From Caldimonas mangrovi (lineage in GTDB: Bacteria > Pseudomonadota > Gammaproteobacteria > Burkholderiales > Burkholderiaceae_C), in contig NZ_JAMKFE010000007.1 of the NCBI RefSeq assembly GCF_023721835.1, positions 62,001-126,000 of the forward strand: a stretch of DNA of 64,000 nucleotides, read 5' to 3'. The position numbers and the translations under genes were made by a program. Positions 11,461-19,550 of the stretch are shown piece after piece (the first letter of the stretch is position 1; each line of letters opens with the position of its first letter). The notes below the pieces were generated by a model that was not told where the DNA came from, searched no databases, and was given only the letters and a program-made list of their open reading frames with translations.

Positions 11461-12425
11461 TCGCGCACGCCGACCTGCTGCTGTTCCGCCTGTTCCGGTG
11501 GCAGGTGGCGGAGCTGTCCGCGGACACGCAGGTGCGCTTCCAGCCGCCCGACGACGACTGGCGCACCGCGGTGCCGGGCATCACCGACATGAACGGCAAC
11601 CCGGCCGGCTCGCTGAACGTCTACCTGGCCGACGTGCGCGAAAACCGCCGCCTGCGCAGCAACGAGCGCGAGCGCACCACGGTCGGCACCGAGATCCACG
11701 AGACACCGGCACCGCGGCGTGTCGACTGCCACTACCTCATCAGTGCCTGGAGCCCGGTGACCGTGTCGCCGGCCACCGAACCGACCATCGACGAGCATGC
11801 GCTGCTGTCGGAAGCGGCGCTCGCGCTCGGGCGCTCGGACGTGCTCGACCCGGTGGCGATCTGCGCCGCCACGCGCCCCGGCCTGCCGGCGATCCCCGTG
11901 CCTGCGCCGCTGCTCGACGAACAGATGCCGGTGACGCTGCTGCCGGTGGAAGGCTTCCCCAAGCTCGGCGAGTTCTGGGGCACCATGGGCCCGTCGCACC
12001 GCTGGAAGCCCTGCCTCTACGCCATCGTCACCGTGGCCCTGAAAGAGGCGCCGCGGCCTGCCGGCCCGATGGTGACGACGATCTACTCGCACACGCTGCA
12101 GCGCGACCTGCCGGCCACGCTCAACACCCGCTTCCACCTGGGCGGCACGGTGCACGTGTCGGCCGCCGACGCCACGCCCGTGCCGCTGGCCTGGGTGGAG
12201 CTGCTGACGCCGGCCGACACGCTGGTCACCATCGCGCGCGCCGACTCGAGCGGCCGCTTCGTCTTCGCCGACGTGCCCGCCGGCGACTACCACCTGCGTG
12301 CACGCGTTGCCGCGCTGCCGCTGCCCCCTTCCCCGCCCGCACCGCCGCAACCGGCGCAACCGACATCGCCAGTGCGAGCGATCACCGTGCCGGAGCCGTC
12401 GGGCTCCTACGACATCGTCTTCTGA
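11457..12425 (+). CDS. DUF4255 tail cap/terminator protein (Afp16/Pvc16-like)
   Basis: This 322-residue protein has the DUF4255 domain over its first 200 residues (segments SLNVYLADVRENRRLRS, DCHYLISAW and LGEFWGTMG). In eCIS and R-type tails this family closes the tube and sheath at the end distal to the baseplate. A second domain (about 225-290; FVFADVPAGDYHLRARV) looks like a carboxypeptidase-regulatory/transthyretin-type beta sandwich, and a proline-rich tail follows. The ATG overlaps the stop of the preceding core-domain gene and the sheath gene follows after 14 bases. The extra beta domain could decorate the particle's distal end; that is inference. Confidence 0.85.
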   Translation: MIAHADLLLFRLFRWQVAELSADTQVRFQPPDDDWRTAVPGITDMNGNPAGSLNVYLADVRENRRLRSNERERTTVGTEIHETPAPRRVDCHYLISAWSPVTVSPATEPTIDEHALLSEAALALGRSDVLDPVAICAATRPGLPAIPVPAPLLDEQMPVTLLPVEGFPKLGEFWGTMGPSHRWKPCLYAIVTVALKEAPRPAGPMVTTIYSHTLQRDLPATLNTRFHLGGTVHVSAADATPVPLAWVELLTPADTLVTIARADSSGRFVFADVPAGDYHLRARVAALPLPPSPPAPPQPAQPTSPVRAITVPEPSGSYDIVF

Positions 12426-12439
12426 TCAAGGAGCAACGT

Positions 12440-14479
12440 ATGGCTGTGCAGGTTTCCTATCCCGGCGTCTACATCGACGAATTCGCCCCGGGCGCCCCCA
12501 TCCAGGGCGTCGGCACCAACACCGCGGCCTTCGTCGGCGTGGCCGAGCGCGGCGTGCTCAACGAACCGACCAAGATCACTTCCTGGGAGCAGTTCAAGAG
12601 CACCTACGGGCCGCATCCCGTCCCGGGCACCTACCTCTGGTACGCGGTGCGCGGCTACTTCGAGAACGGCGGCAACGTCTGCTACGTGGTGCGCGCCTCC
12701 AACGGCGCCTACCAGCGCATGACGCTCAACGACCGCATCAACCCGGTCAACAACAGCCGGCCGGTGGTGCAGCTGCGCGCCCGCCAGCTGGGTGCCCTGG
12801 GCATCACGGTGAACGTGACCGACACGCCGGTGCTGAGCAACGTGGCGGTGTACCGGCCGACCGCGGCGCTGGCCGCGCAGGCCACCGCGGGCGAGTCCTC
12901 GGTGCGCGTGGCCGCCGCCGGCCCCATCACGGCCGACCAGGTGGCCAACCGCTTCAAGCCGGGCGACGAGGTCTCGTTCTCGACCGGCACCGACCGCCGC
13001 GTGGTGATCGGCGTCAGCGGCGACACCGTGCGCTTCGCGGTGCCGCTGTCGTCGACGCTGCTGGCCGCCGCCACGATGCGGCTCGCCAACACCACCACCG
13101 GTACGCGCACGATCCGCCTGAGGCCGGCCGGCGCCGGGCCGCTGCCGGCCGGCCAGCTGGTGGCCGGCACCATCCTCACCATCACGCAGGGCGCCGCCAC
13201 CGACACCCAGATCGTCGACTCGGTCATCAGCGAGGTGCTCACCGAAGGCGCGCAGGGCGGCCTGAGCGCCTTCAGCTACCGGGTCACCTTCCGTTCGGGC
13301 CTCAACATCCAGCTCAACATGGACCCGGGTGGCCCCGCGGTCACGGCCATGTCCACCGAGATCCAGCTCGACGTCACGCTGGGTGCGGTGGTGGTCGGCT
13401 ACCCCGGCCTGTCGATGGACCCGGCGCACCCGCGCTACCTGATCGACGTGCTCAACAACGACGCCGGCGGCCTGCTGACCGCCTCGCTGGTGGAGCCGCC
13501 GCCGCCCAACACCGTGGCCAATGCCATTCCGCGCACCGGCGCCGCGCTGCCGATGAGCCCGGTGGAGAACGGTGCGGCCGAAGCGCTGGGCTCGTTGACG
13601 GTCGCCAACTTCACGGCCGCCATCGACCGGCTCGCCGCCATCGACGACGTCAACTTCATCGCCGTGCCCGACCGTCCGACGGCCGCTGGGCAGTTGATGC
13701 TGACGGTGCAGCAGCACCTGGTCGCGCACTGCGAGCTGCTGGCCGACCGCTTCGCGGTGCTCGACGCCAACCCGGGCGCCGACCTCTTCACCACCGCCAA
13801 CAGCCTCGAGACGCAGCGCCGGGGGCTCGATTCGACGCGCGGCTACGCGGGGCTGTACGCGCCATGGCTGCGGGTCGGGCCCGACAACAACGGCCCCCCG
13901 ATCCTGGTGCCGCCGAGCGGCCATGTGTGCGGCATCTTCGCGCGCAGCGACGCGCTGCGCGGCGTGCACAAGGCCCCGGCCAACGAAATCGTCAACGGGG
14001 CGCTGGGCGTCGAGCGCCGCATCAGCCTGATCGAGCAGGGCCAGCTCAACCTGCAGGGCATCAACATCGTGCAGGTGTTCCAGGACGGCGGGCGGCCGAT
14101 GCTGTGGGGCGCACGCACTACGGCCACCGACACCAACTGGCACTACGTCAGCACCCGGCGGCTGTTCCTCTACCTGGAAGAGTCGATCCAGGAGGGCATC
14201 CGCTGGGCCGTGTTCGAGCCCAACAACCTCGAGCTCTGGCAGAAGCTCAAGCGCACCCTCACCGACTTCCTACTGCGCAGCTGGCGCGACGGCGCGCTGT
14301 TCGGCGCCAAGGCCGAGGAGGCGTTCTACGTGCGCATCGACGAAGCGCTGAACCCGTTCTCGGAACAGCAGCTCGGGCGGCTGCACATCGAGATCGGCGT
14401 GCGGCCGAGCTACCCGGCCGAGTTCGTCATCGTGCGCATCGGCATCTGGGACGGCGGCTCGGACGTGACCGAGGCCTGA
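12440..14479 (+). CDS. Contractile tail sheath protein
   Basis: This 679-residue protein begins SYPGVYIDEFAPGAPIQGV, the typical N-terminus of contractile sheaths, where the first strand donates to neighbouring subunits. The C-terminal third (WHYVSTRRLFLYLEESI, then ISLIEQG upstream) is the conserved sheath core ending in IRIGIWDGGSD. The middle (about 110-400) is an inserted beta-rich domain likely exposed on the particle surface. Sheath subunits assemble around the tube and contract to drive it through the target envelope. Afp and PVC have several sheath paralogues; only one is seen here. GGAG lies at 12429-12432, before the ATG. Confidence 0.95.
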   Translation: MAVQVSYPGVYIDEFAPGAPIQGVGTNTAAFVGVAERGVLNEPTKITSWEQFKSTYGPHPVPGTYLWYAVRGYFENGGNVCYVVRASNGAYQRMTLNDRINPVNNSRPVVQLRARQLGALGITVNVTDTPVLSNVAVYRPTAALAAQATAGESSVRVAAAGPITADQVANRFKPGDEVSFSTGTDRRVVIGVSGDTVRFAVPLSSTLLAAATMRLANTTTGTRTIRLRPAGAGPLPAGQLVAGTILTITQGAATDTQIVDSVISEVLTEGAQGGLSAFSYRVTFRSGLNIQLNMDPGGPAVTAMSTEIQLDVTLGAVVVGYPGLSMDPAHPRYLIDVLNNDAGGLLTASLVEPPPPNTVANAIPRTGAALPMSPVENGAAEALGSLTVANFTAAIDRLAAIDDVNFIAVPDRPTAAGQLMLTVQQHLVAHCELLADRFAVLDANPGADLFTTANSLETQRRGLDSTRGYAGLYAPWLRVGPDNNGPPILVPPSGHVCGIFARSDALRGVHKAPANEIVNGALGVERRISLIEQGQLNLQGINIVQVFQDGGRPMLWGARTTATDTNWHYVSTRRLFLYLEESIQEGIRWAVFEPNNLELWQKLKRTLTDFLLRSWRDGALFGAKAEEAFYVRIDEALNPFSEQQLGRLHIEIGVRPSYPAEFVIVRIGIWDGGSDVTEA

Positions 14480-14495
14480 TCAACGGAGGACATCC

Positions 14496-14930
14496 ATGGC
14501 GACCCGCAAAGACCCCTACTCGAGTTTCAACTTCCGCCTCGAGATCGACGGCATCCGCCGCGCCGCCTTCCAGGAAGTGGGCGGCCTCGATTCGTCGATC
14601 GACGTGGTCGAGCACCGCGAAGGCGGCGAGAACATCACCATGCGCAAGTACCCCGGCCAGGTGAAGTTCTCCAACCTCAGCCTGAAGTGGGGCATGTCGG
14701 ACGACACCGACCTCTACGAGTGGCACAAGCAATGGGCCGACGGCGACTCGGCCGCCAAGCGCAAGAACGGCTCGATCGTGCTGCTGGACCGCCAGGGCCA
14801 GGAGAAGGTGCGCTGGAACTTCTTCAACGCCTGGCCGGCCAAGTGGACCGGCCCGGCCTTCAACGCCGAGTCGAGCGAGCTCGCGATCGAGACGCTCGAG
14901 CTCGCTCACGAGGGCCTGGCGCGCGCCTGA
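14496..14930 (+). CDS. Tail tube (inner tube) protein
   Basis: This 144-residue protein is of the T4 gp19-like phage tail family used for the inner tube of eCIS (Afp1/Pvc1). Family features are DPYSSFNFRLEIDG at the N-terminus, AFQEVGGLDSSIDVVEHREG, and the acidic C-terminal ESSELAIETLELAHEGL. Subunits form stacked hexameric rings through which cargo is held and delivered. The start follows GGAGG at 14485-14489. It is the only tube gene seen, whereas Afp has two, so the baseplate-proximal ring must be made by this subunit or by one of the unassigned proteins. Confidence 0.95.
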   Translation: MATRKDPYSSFNFRLEIDGIRRAAFQEVGGLDSSIDVVEHREGGENITMRKYPGQVKFSNLSLKWGMSDDTDLYEWHKQWADGDSAAKRKNGSIVLLDRQGQEKVRWNFFNAWPAKWTGPAFNAESSELAIETLELAHEGLARA

Positions 14931-14953
14931 CCCGCCCCATTTGGAGACCCCCC

Positions 14954-15349
14954 ATGTTCCAGACCGAATTCGAGTTCCAGCTGCCGTGCGGCTATCTCGA
15001 CGAGGACGGCACCCTGCACCGCGACGGCGTGATGCGCCGCGCAACGGCAGCCGACGAGATCCTGCCGATGAAGGATGCGCGCGTGCAGTCCAACGAGGCC
15101 TACCTCATCGTCATCCTGCTGTCGCGCGTGGTCACGCGGCTCGGCAGCGTGCCGGCGGTGAACCCCAAGGTGATCGAGAACCTGTTCGCCACCGACCTGG
15201 CCTACCTGCAGGCCCTCTACAACCGCGTCAACACGCTCGACGAGGCGGCCGGCGCCTGCCCGCACTGCGGCAAGCCGCTGCAGGCCGACGCGGAGCCGCT
15301 GCCGGGGGAGGCGCGCGGGGTGTGGTCGGCTACCCCGCCGCTCAACTGA
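14954..15349 (+). CDS. eCIS assembly protein with CPHC half zinc motif
   Basis: This 131-residue protein is like the phage tail assembly (gpE/T4 gp26-like) proteins found after the tube gene in eCIS loci. Typical segments are RDGVMRRATAADEI and the long amphipathic helix around EAYLIVILLSRVVTRLGS. A CPHCGK motif at 102-107 suggests a half zinc ribbon; no second Cys pair is visible, so a metal site would need dimerisation. It probably acts during tail or baseplate assembly in the cytoplasm. Its 3' end overlaps the likely GTG start of the next gene by 28 bases. The zinc role is inference from the motif alone. Confidence 0.75.
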   Translation: MFQTEFEFQLPCGYLDEDGTLHRDGVMRRATAADEILPMKDARVQSNEAYLIVILLSRVVTRLGSVPAVNPKVIENLFATDLAYLQALYNRVNTLDEAAGACPHCGKPLQADAEPLPGEARGVWSATPPLN

Positions 15350-15480
15350 GGGAAGAGATGGCCTTCCTCGCCTACCACCTGCACTGGACGCCCGCCGACC
15401 TGCTGGGTCTGGAGCACCGCGAGCGGCGCCGCTGGGTGGCCGAAGTGTCTGCCATCAACCAGCGCATGAACGAGGGCTGA
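15322..15480 (+). CDS. Small eCIS protein, DUF6760-like
   Basis: This 52-residue protein contains YPAAQLREEMAFLAYHLHW and LEHRERRRWVAEVSAINQRMN, matching a small family that follows the assembly protein in many eCIS and related phage-tail loci. In that family the YP..LREE segment belongs to the protein, so I prefer the GTG at 15322, preceded by GGGGGAGG at 15304-15311. An ATG at 15358 after GAGGGAAG would give only 40 residues and lose part of the conserved helix. The role is unknown; by position and size it may be a chaperone-like partner of the assembly protein. The start choice is moderately sure. Confidence 0.7.
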   Translation: MVGYPAAQLREEMAFLAYHLHWTPADLLGLEHRERRRWVAEVSAINQRMNEG

Positions 15481-15481
15481 C

Positions 15482-16177
15482 ATGCCGCACCCGACCCGCC
15501 TCACCCTGCGACCGCTGCCTGCGCGGCTTGCCTTGCCGTGCCTGGAACGGCATCGTGCGTTCGTCTCGCGCTTCGCCGCGGCGGCTGCCGGGCGCACGCG
15601 TGCGTGGCCGCTGTCGCCGGTGCTGCTGAGGCGCCGCGCCACGGTGCTGCACGCGGCCGGCGCACGCTGGTTCGCGCCGTCGTGGACGTGGGTGCTGTCG
15701 CCGCGGCCTGCCGCGCCACCGGCCTCCGTACGCACCCTCGTTCGTGCAGGCACCGCGCTGCGCCCCGGCGTGACGACGCTGCGCCCGGCCGTCGCGACGC
15801 CGGCGATGCGGGTGCTCACGGTCATGCGGTCTCACACGCACCTGGAGCGCAGCGCCACGCGGCACGAGCGGCACACCTCGGTGCCATCGGTCCACGTGTT
15901 GCGCACGATGCGCATCGAGCGTCATGCGGCCTACCCGCGCGTCTCGGTGGTGCTGTCGCGCCCGCCGGCGCCTGCACCTGCGCCCGGCGTTGCAGAACGC
16001 GCGGCCACGGCGCTGCCGCCGGCCGCGCACAGCCCGTTCGCGGCGGCCCGGTCCCTCGCGTGGCCCGCCGGGCGCGAGCCGCTGCCGCCGCAGGAGCTGG
16101 CGCGCGTCACTGACCACGTGCTGGCGCAGCTGGACCGCAAGGTGCTCTCGTACCGCGAGCGCCACGGGCAGCTCTAG
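15482..16177 (+). CDS. Arg/Ala-rich eCIS protein with conserved C-terminal helix, function unknown
   Basis: This 231-residue protein starts one base after the previous stop. Most of it (1-190) is low-complexity, rich in Arg, Ala, Pro, His and Val, with little predicted helix continuity. The last 40 residues are different: LARVTDHVLAQLDRKVLSYR then ERHGQL, a charged helix typical of a small protein placed between the assembly protein and the LysM hub in other eCIS loci. The C-terminal helix probably binds the baseplate and the basic part is variable; both are inference. It does not look like a shadow because the strict operon spacing and the family C-terminus fit. Confidence 0.65.
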   Translation: MPHPTRLTLRPLPARLALPCLERHRAFVSRFAAAAAGRTRAWPLSPVLLRRRATVLHAAGARWFAPSWTWVLSPRPAAPPASVRTLVRAGTALRPGVTTLRPAVATPAMRVLTVMRSHTHLERSATRHERHTSVPSVHVLRTMRIERHAAYPRVSVVLSRPPAPAPAPGVAERAATALPPAAHSPFAAARSLAWPAGREPLPPQELARVTDHVLAQLDRKVLSYRERHGQL

Positions 16178-16188
16178 GAGCCTCCACC

Positions 16189-16875
16189 ATGTCCCTCGAG
16201 AAGGCCCTCATCACCAACACCGTCACCGGCACCGCGATCCCGGTGCAGTTCAACCCGGAGGACTACACGCTCAACCGGGAGATCACCTACGCCCAGGCTG
16301 CGATCCCCGGGTTATCGGCGCCGCTGCTGCAGTTCGTCAACGGCAACCTGCAGACGCTGGAGATGGAGCTGTTCGTCGACTCGTGGGAAGAGCACAAGGT
16401 CGGCAGCCGCGTGGTCAACGCGGCGCAGAGCGACGTGCGCCTGCTCACCCGCCAGGTGACCGACCTGATGAACATCGAGCCGTCGACCCATGCGCCGCCG
16501 GTGCTGCTGTTCACCTGGGGCTCGCTGTCGTTCACTTGCGTGCTGTCGCGTGCAGGCCAGAAGTTCGTGATGTTCCGCCCGGACGGCATCCCGGTGCGCG
16601 CGCGGCTGACGGTGGCCTTCAGCGAATACCGCAACGTCGAGCTGGAGGCAAAGGAGGTCAAGCGCGAGACGGCCGACTACTCCAAGCGTCACGTCGTGTC
16701 GCAGGGCGAGACGCTGTCGTCAATCGCCGCACGCGAGTACGGCGACCCGAAGCTGTGGCGCGTGATCGCGATCGCCAACCGCCTGCAGCGTGCGCGCGGG
16801 CTCGAACCCGGCCTGCAATTGCGGCTGCCCCGCCTGCCCTACCGCGACCCCGACTCGGGCCGCGTGATCGCCTGA
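16189..16875 (+). CDS. LysM-domain baseplate hub protein (Afp7/Pvc7-like)
   Basis: This 228-residue protein has an N-terminal beta domain (about 1-165; IPVQFNPEDYTLNREITYAQ) of the phage tail/gp53-like hub family. A C-terminal LysM domain follows (about 168-218; HVVSQGETLSSIAAREYGDP, then LWRVIAIAN). In contractile tails this protein joins the tube to the spike and its LysM part packs against the hub rather than necessarily binding cell wall. AGGAG lies 8-12 bases before the ATG. It is followed closely by the gp27-like hub gene, as in Afp and PVC. Confidence 0.9.
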   Translation: MSLEKALITNTVTGTAIPVQFNPEDYTLNREITYAQAAIPGLSAPLLQFVNGNLQTLEMELFVDSWEEHKVGSRVVNAAQSDVRLLTRQVTDLMNIEPSTHAPPVLLFTWGSLSFTCVLSRAGQKFVMFRPDGIPVRARLTVAFSEYRNVELEAKEVKRETADYSKRHVVSQGETLSSIAAREYGDPKLWRVIAIANRLQRARGLEPGLQLRLPRLPYRDPDSGRVIA

Positions 16876-16883
16876 GGCACACC

Positions 16884-18080
16884 ATGGACCGCGCCCGCTT
16901 CGCCCCCGAGTTCGCGCTGCGCATCGACGGCGCGCCAGCACCCGCCGAGTTGCGCGCGTGCATCCAGAGCGTCAGCTGCACCACCGGCTACGAGGGCCTG
17001 GACGAGCTGCAGCTGGTGCTGGCCAACGAGCAGCTGCGCTGGCTCGACCACCCGCTGTTCAAGCTCGACACGGCCGTCACCTTCGAGCTCGGCTATGCGC
17101 CCGACCCGCTGTCGCAAGTGTTCGACGGCCAGGTGGTGGCACGTGGCGCCAGTTTTCCGTCGGGTGCCATGCCGACCTTCACCGTGACGGCGCACGACCG
17201 CCGCCACCGCCTGCGCGAAGGCAACAAGGTGCGCTGGTTCGCGATCCCGCTGCCCTGCCCGGGAAACCTGCCGCTGCCCGACATCGCCACCGCCAGCCTG
17301 GTCACGCTCGAGAACCTGATGCTGCCGATCTTCGACCCGGTCGGCGCGGCGCTGTCCATCATCCTCGGCGGGGTCGACACCTTCGTGGCGGTCACCGACC
17401 CGGAGTCGGCGCAGAAGGTGATCCGCAAGCAGGCCAACGAGAGCGACTACGACTTCCTCGGCCGCATCGCCGCCGAGAACGGCTGGGACGTGCTGGTCGA
17501 GCACGACGGCCCCGTCGGCGGGCACCTGCTGCGCTTCACCTCGTCGCTCGACCACCTGCAGGCCGACCACACCTTCGCCTGGGGCCGCTCGCTGATCGAC
17601 TTCCAGCCGCGCGTGTCCAAGGTGGGGCAGATCGCCACCATCGGTGGCTTCGTGTGGGTGTCGGCCATCAAGATGACGTTCGTGGTCACGCTCGGCTTCG
17701 ACTGGGACCGCATGAGCCTGACGCTGTCGATCTACCCCGGCATGGTGCCGATCGGCATGCAGCCGGGCGACTACCTCATCGACGAGCCGCTGACCCCGAC
17801 CTCCATCCCGCGCAAGCTGGTGTCCGAGATCATCCCGCGCCTGAACCGCCGCGTCACCGCCAGCGCCAACGTGGTGGGCGAGCCGCAGCTGCGAGCCGGG
17901 CAGGTGGCGCGCATCGAGAACGCCGGCGAGGAGTTCGGCGGGCTCTACCGGGTCACGTCGGTGACGCACACGATCGACGGCGGCGGGTTTCGCACACGCT
18001 TCGACGCGCGCAAGGAAGTGTGGTTCGGCTCGATTCCCCTCGCGGACCAGGGCGCCGTCCCGGTCCGCCTGTCGTTCTAG
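16884..18080 (+). CDS. Phage late control D/gp27-like hub protein
   Basis: This 398-residue protein is the gp27-like hub (N-terminal part of VgrG-type spikes). Segments such as FTVTAHDRRHRLREG, ESDYDFLGRIAAENGWDVLV and DRMSLTLSIYPGM are typical. The hub forms the trimer on which the tube ring sits and to which the gp5/gpV spike attaches. Here hub and spike are separate genes; in Afp8/Pvc8 they are fused. The spike gene follows after 9 bases, so equal expression is likely. Confidence 0.9.
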   Translation: MDRARFAPEFALRIDGAPAPAELRACIQSVSCTTGYEGLDELQLVLANEQLRWLDHPLFKLDTAVTFELGYAPDPLSQVFDGQVVARGASFPSGAMPTFTVTAHDRRHRLREGNKVRWFAIPLPCPGNLPLPDIATASLVTLENLMLPIFDPVGAALSIILGGVDTFVAVTDPESAQKVIRKQANESDYDFLGRIAAENGWDVLVEHDGPVGGHLLRFTSSLDHLQADHTFAWGRSLIDFQPRVSKVGQIATIGGFVWVSAIKMTFVVTLGFDWDRMSLTLSIYPGMVPIGMQPGDYLIDEPLTPTSIPRKLVSEIIPRLNRRVTASANVVGEPQLRAGQVARIENAGEEFGGLYRVTSVTHTIDGGGFRTRFDARKEVWFGSIPLADQGAVPVRLSF

Positions 18081-18089
18081 GAGAGGCAC

Positions 18090-18764
18090 ATGGCAGACGA
18101 AGCGGTCAAGTTCGGGCTGACGCGAGAAATCGAGGGCATCGGCCAGCGCTCGGAGCCGCCCGAGAAGAAGGTCTACGGCGTCTCGGTCGCCATGGTGCTC
18201 AACAACATCGACTGCACCGGCCAGGCCCGCGTGCAGCTGATGCTGCCGTGGCTGCCCGGCTTCACGCCGTGGGCGCGGCTGTCGAGCATGATGGCCGGCA
18301 TGGGCCGCGGCAGCTTCTTCGTGCCGATGATCGGCGATGAAGTGCTGGTGGCCTTCAACCACGGCGACGTGCGCGAGCCCTATGTGCTGGGCACCTTGTG
18401 GAACGCGATGGACCGCCCGCCGGCGCTCAGCCCGACGGACGCGATGACCAAGCGCAAGATCCGCACCCCGCTGGGCCACGAACTCGACTTCGACGAGGCC
18501 ACCCAGGCCGTGACGCTCAGCAGCAACACCTTTTCCACCGTGACGCTCGACCCCACGCGGGCCGAGATCAGCACGCCGCTGGCCAAGGTGTCGATCGGCA
18601 AGGGCGGCGACGTGACGATCACCGCGACCACCAAGCTGACGCTGGAGGCCCCGGTGATCGAGATCAAGGCCAGCAGCTTCATGCAGGTGGGCAGCACCGG
18701 CGCGCTGGTGGTGAAGGCCGACGGCGTCTGCGCGGTGCAGGGCAAGACCGTGGCCATCAACTGA
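18090..18764 (+). CDS. Baseplate assembly protein V / spike
   Basis: This 224-residue protein is of the gpV/gp5 spike family. An OB-fold domain (about 30-115; GQARVQLMLPWLPGFTPWAR, MIGDEVLVAFNHGDVREPYV) is followed by a C-terminal repetitive beta region (VTLSSNTFSTVTLDP, GKGGDVTITATTKLTLEAP). This region would form the three-stranded beta-helix needle. It pairs with the gp27-like hub upstream and should be capped by the PAAR protein encoded just downstream. AGGAGAGG lies before the ATG. Confidence 0.93.
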   Translation: MADEAVKFGLTREIEGIGQRSEPPEKKVYGVSVAMVLNNIDCTGQARVQLMLPWLPGFTPWARLSSMMAGMGRGSFFVPMIGDEVLVAFNHGDVREPYVLGTLWNAMDRPPALSPTDAMTKRKIRTPLGHELDFDEATQAVTLSSNTFSTVTLDPTRAEISTPLAKVSIGKGGDVTITATTKLTLEAPVIEIKASSFMQVGSTGALVVKADGVCAVQGKTVAIN

Positions 18765-18774
18765 GCACCGCACC

Positions 18775-19056
18775 ATGCCGCAATCCGCCGCGATGCAGTT
18801 CTCGCTCACCACCCACCCGGGGCTCGTCACGGCGGGCTGCCCGACGGTGCTGATCAACACCTTGCCGGCTGCGCGCCTGGGCGACCCGCACACCTGCCTG
18901 ATGCCGCCGACAGCCGGCCCGCACCCGCCCAACACCATCGCGAAAGGCAGCGCCACCGTCCTGATCGGCGGCCAGCCCGCTGCGCGTGTCGGCGACCTGA
19001 CCGGCTGCGGCGCGACGATCGCGAGCGGCTCGCCCAACGTGATCATCGGAGGCTGA
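18775..19056 (+). CDS. PAAR-type spike tip protein
   Basis: This 93-residue protein is a PAAR-like tip: repeated GSATVLIGGQPAARVGDLTG and VLINTLPAARLGDPHTCLMP, with the Cys and His residues that bind a single metal ion in this family. It caps the spike and forms the piercing point of the particle. There is no C-terminal extension, so it carries no fused toxin. It lies between the spike and gp25 genes, as in other eCIS loci. Confidence 0.93.
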   Translation: MPQSAAMQFSLTTHPGLVTAGCPTVLINTLPAARLGDPHTCLMPPTAGPHPPNTIAKGSATVLIGGQPAARVGDLTGCGATIASGSPNVIIGG

Positions 19057-19058
19057 CC

Positions 19059-19550
19059 GTGAGCGACGACGACTTCCTGCTCGACGAGGCCGCCGCCGGC
19101 GACGCCGCCCACCCAGCGGCCGACCCCAAGGCCTTCCTCGGCCGCGGCTGGACCTTCCCGGTGGGCGTGTCCGACGGCCGCATCGCCACCGCGCTGCACG
19201 AAGAGGACATCCGGCAGGCGATCCGCATCATCCTCGACACCGAGCCGGGCGAGCGCGTCATGCGGCCGGACTTCGGCGCCGGGCTGCGCGGCCTGCTGTT
19301 CGAGCCGATCAACACCACCACGATCGCGCTCGCACGCCATCGCGTGGAGCGGGCGCTGGTGCTGTGGGAGCCGCGCATCGACAGCATCGGTGTCGACGTG
19401 CGCGCCGAGCCGCGGCAGGGCCTGCTGCGCATCGAGGTGCGCTACCGCGTGCGCACCACCAACACCTTCTACAACCTGGTGCACCCCTTCTATGTGCAAG
19501 AAGGGCGCACCACGGCGACGCCGGCCTCCGGGCCGGCGACCGCGCGATGA
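19059..19550 (+). CDS. gp25-like baseplate wedge protein
   Basis: This 163-residue protein has the GPW/gp25 domain over its C-terminal 125 residues (IRQAIRIILDTEPGERVMRP, then FGAGLRGLLFEPIN). gp25 connects the baseplate wedge to the sheath and is thought to start sheath polymerisation. Translation starts at a GTG two bases after the PAAR stop, preceded by GGAGG at 19048-19052. The N-terminal 35 residues are acidic and not part of the family domain. Its stop overlaps the next ATG. Confidence 0.92.
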   Translation: MSDDDFLLDEAAAGDAAHPAADPKAFLGRGWTFPVGVSDGRIATALHEEDIRQAIRIILDTEPGERVMRPDFGAGLRGLLFEPINTTTIALARHRVERALVLWEPRIDSIGVDVRAEPRQGLLRIEVRYRVRTTNTFYNLVHPFYVQEGRTTATPASGPATAR

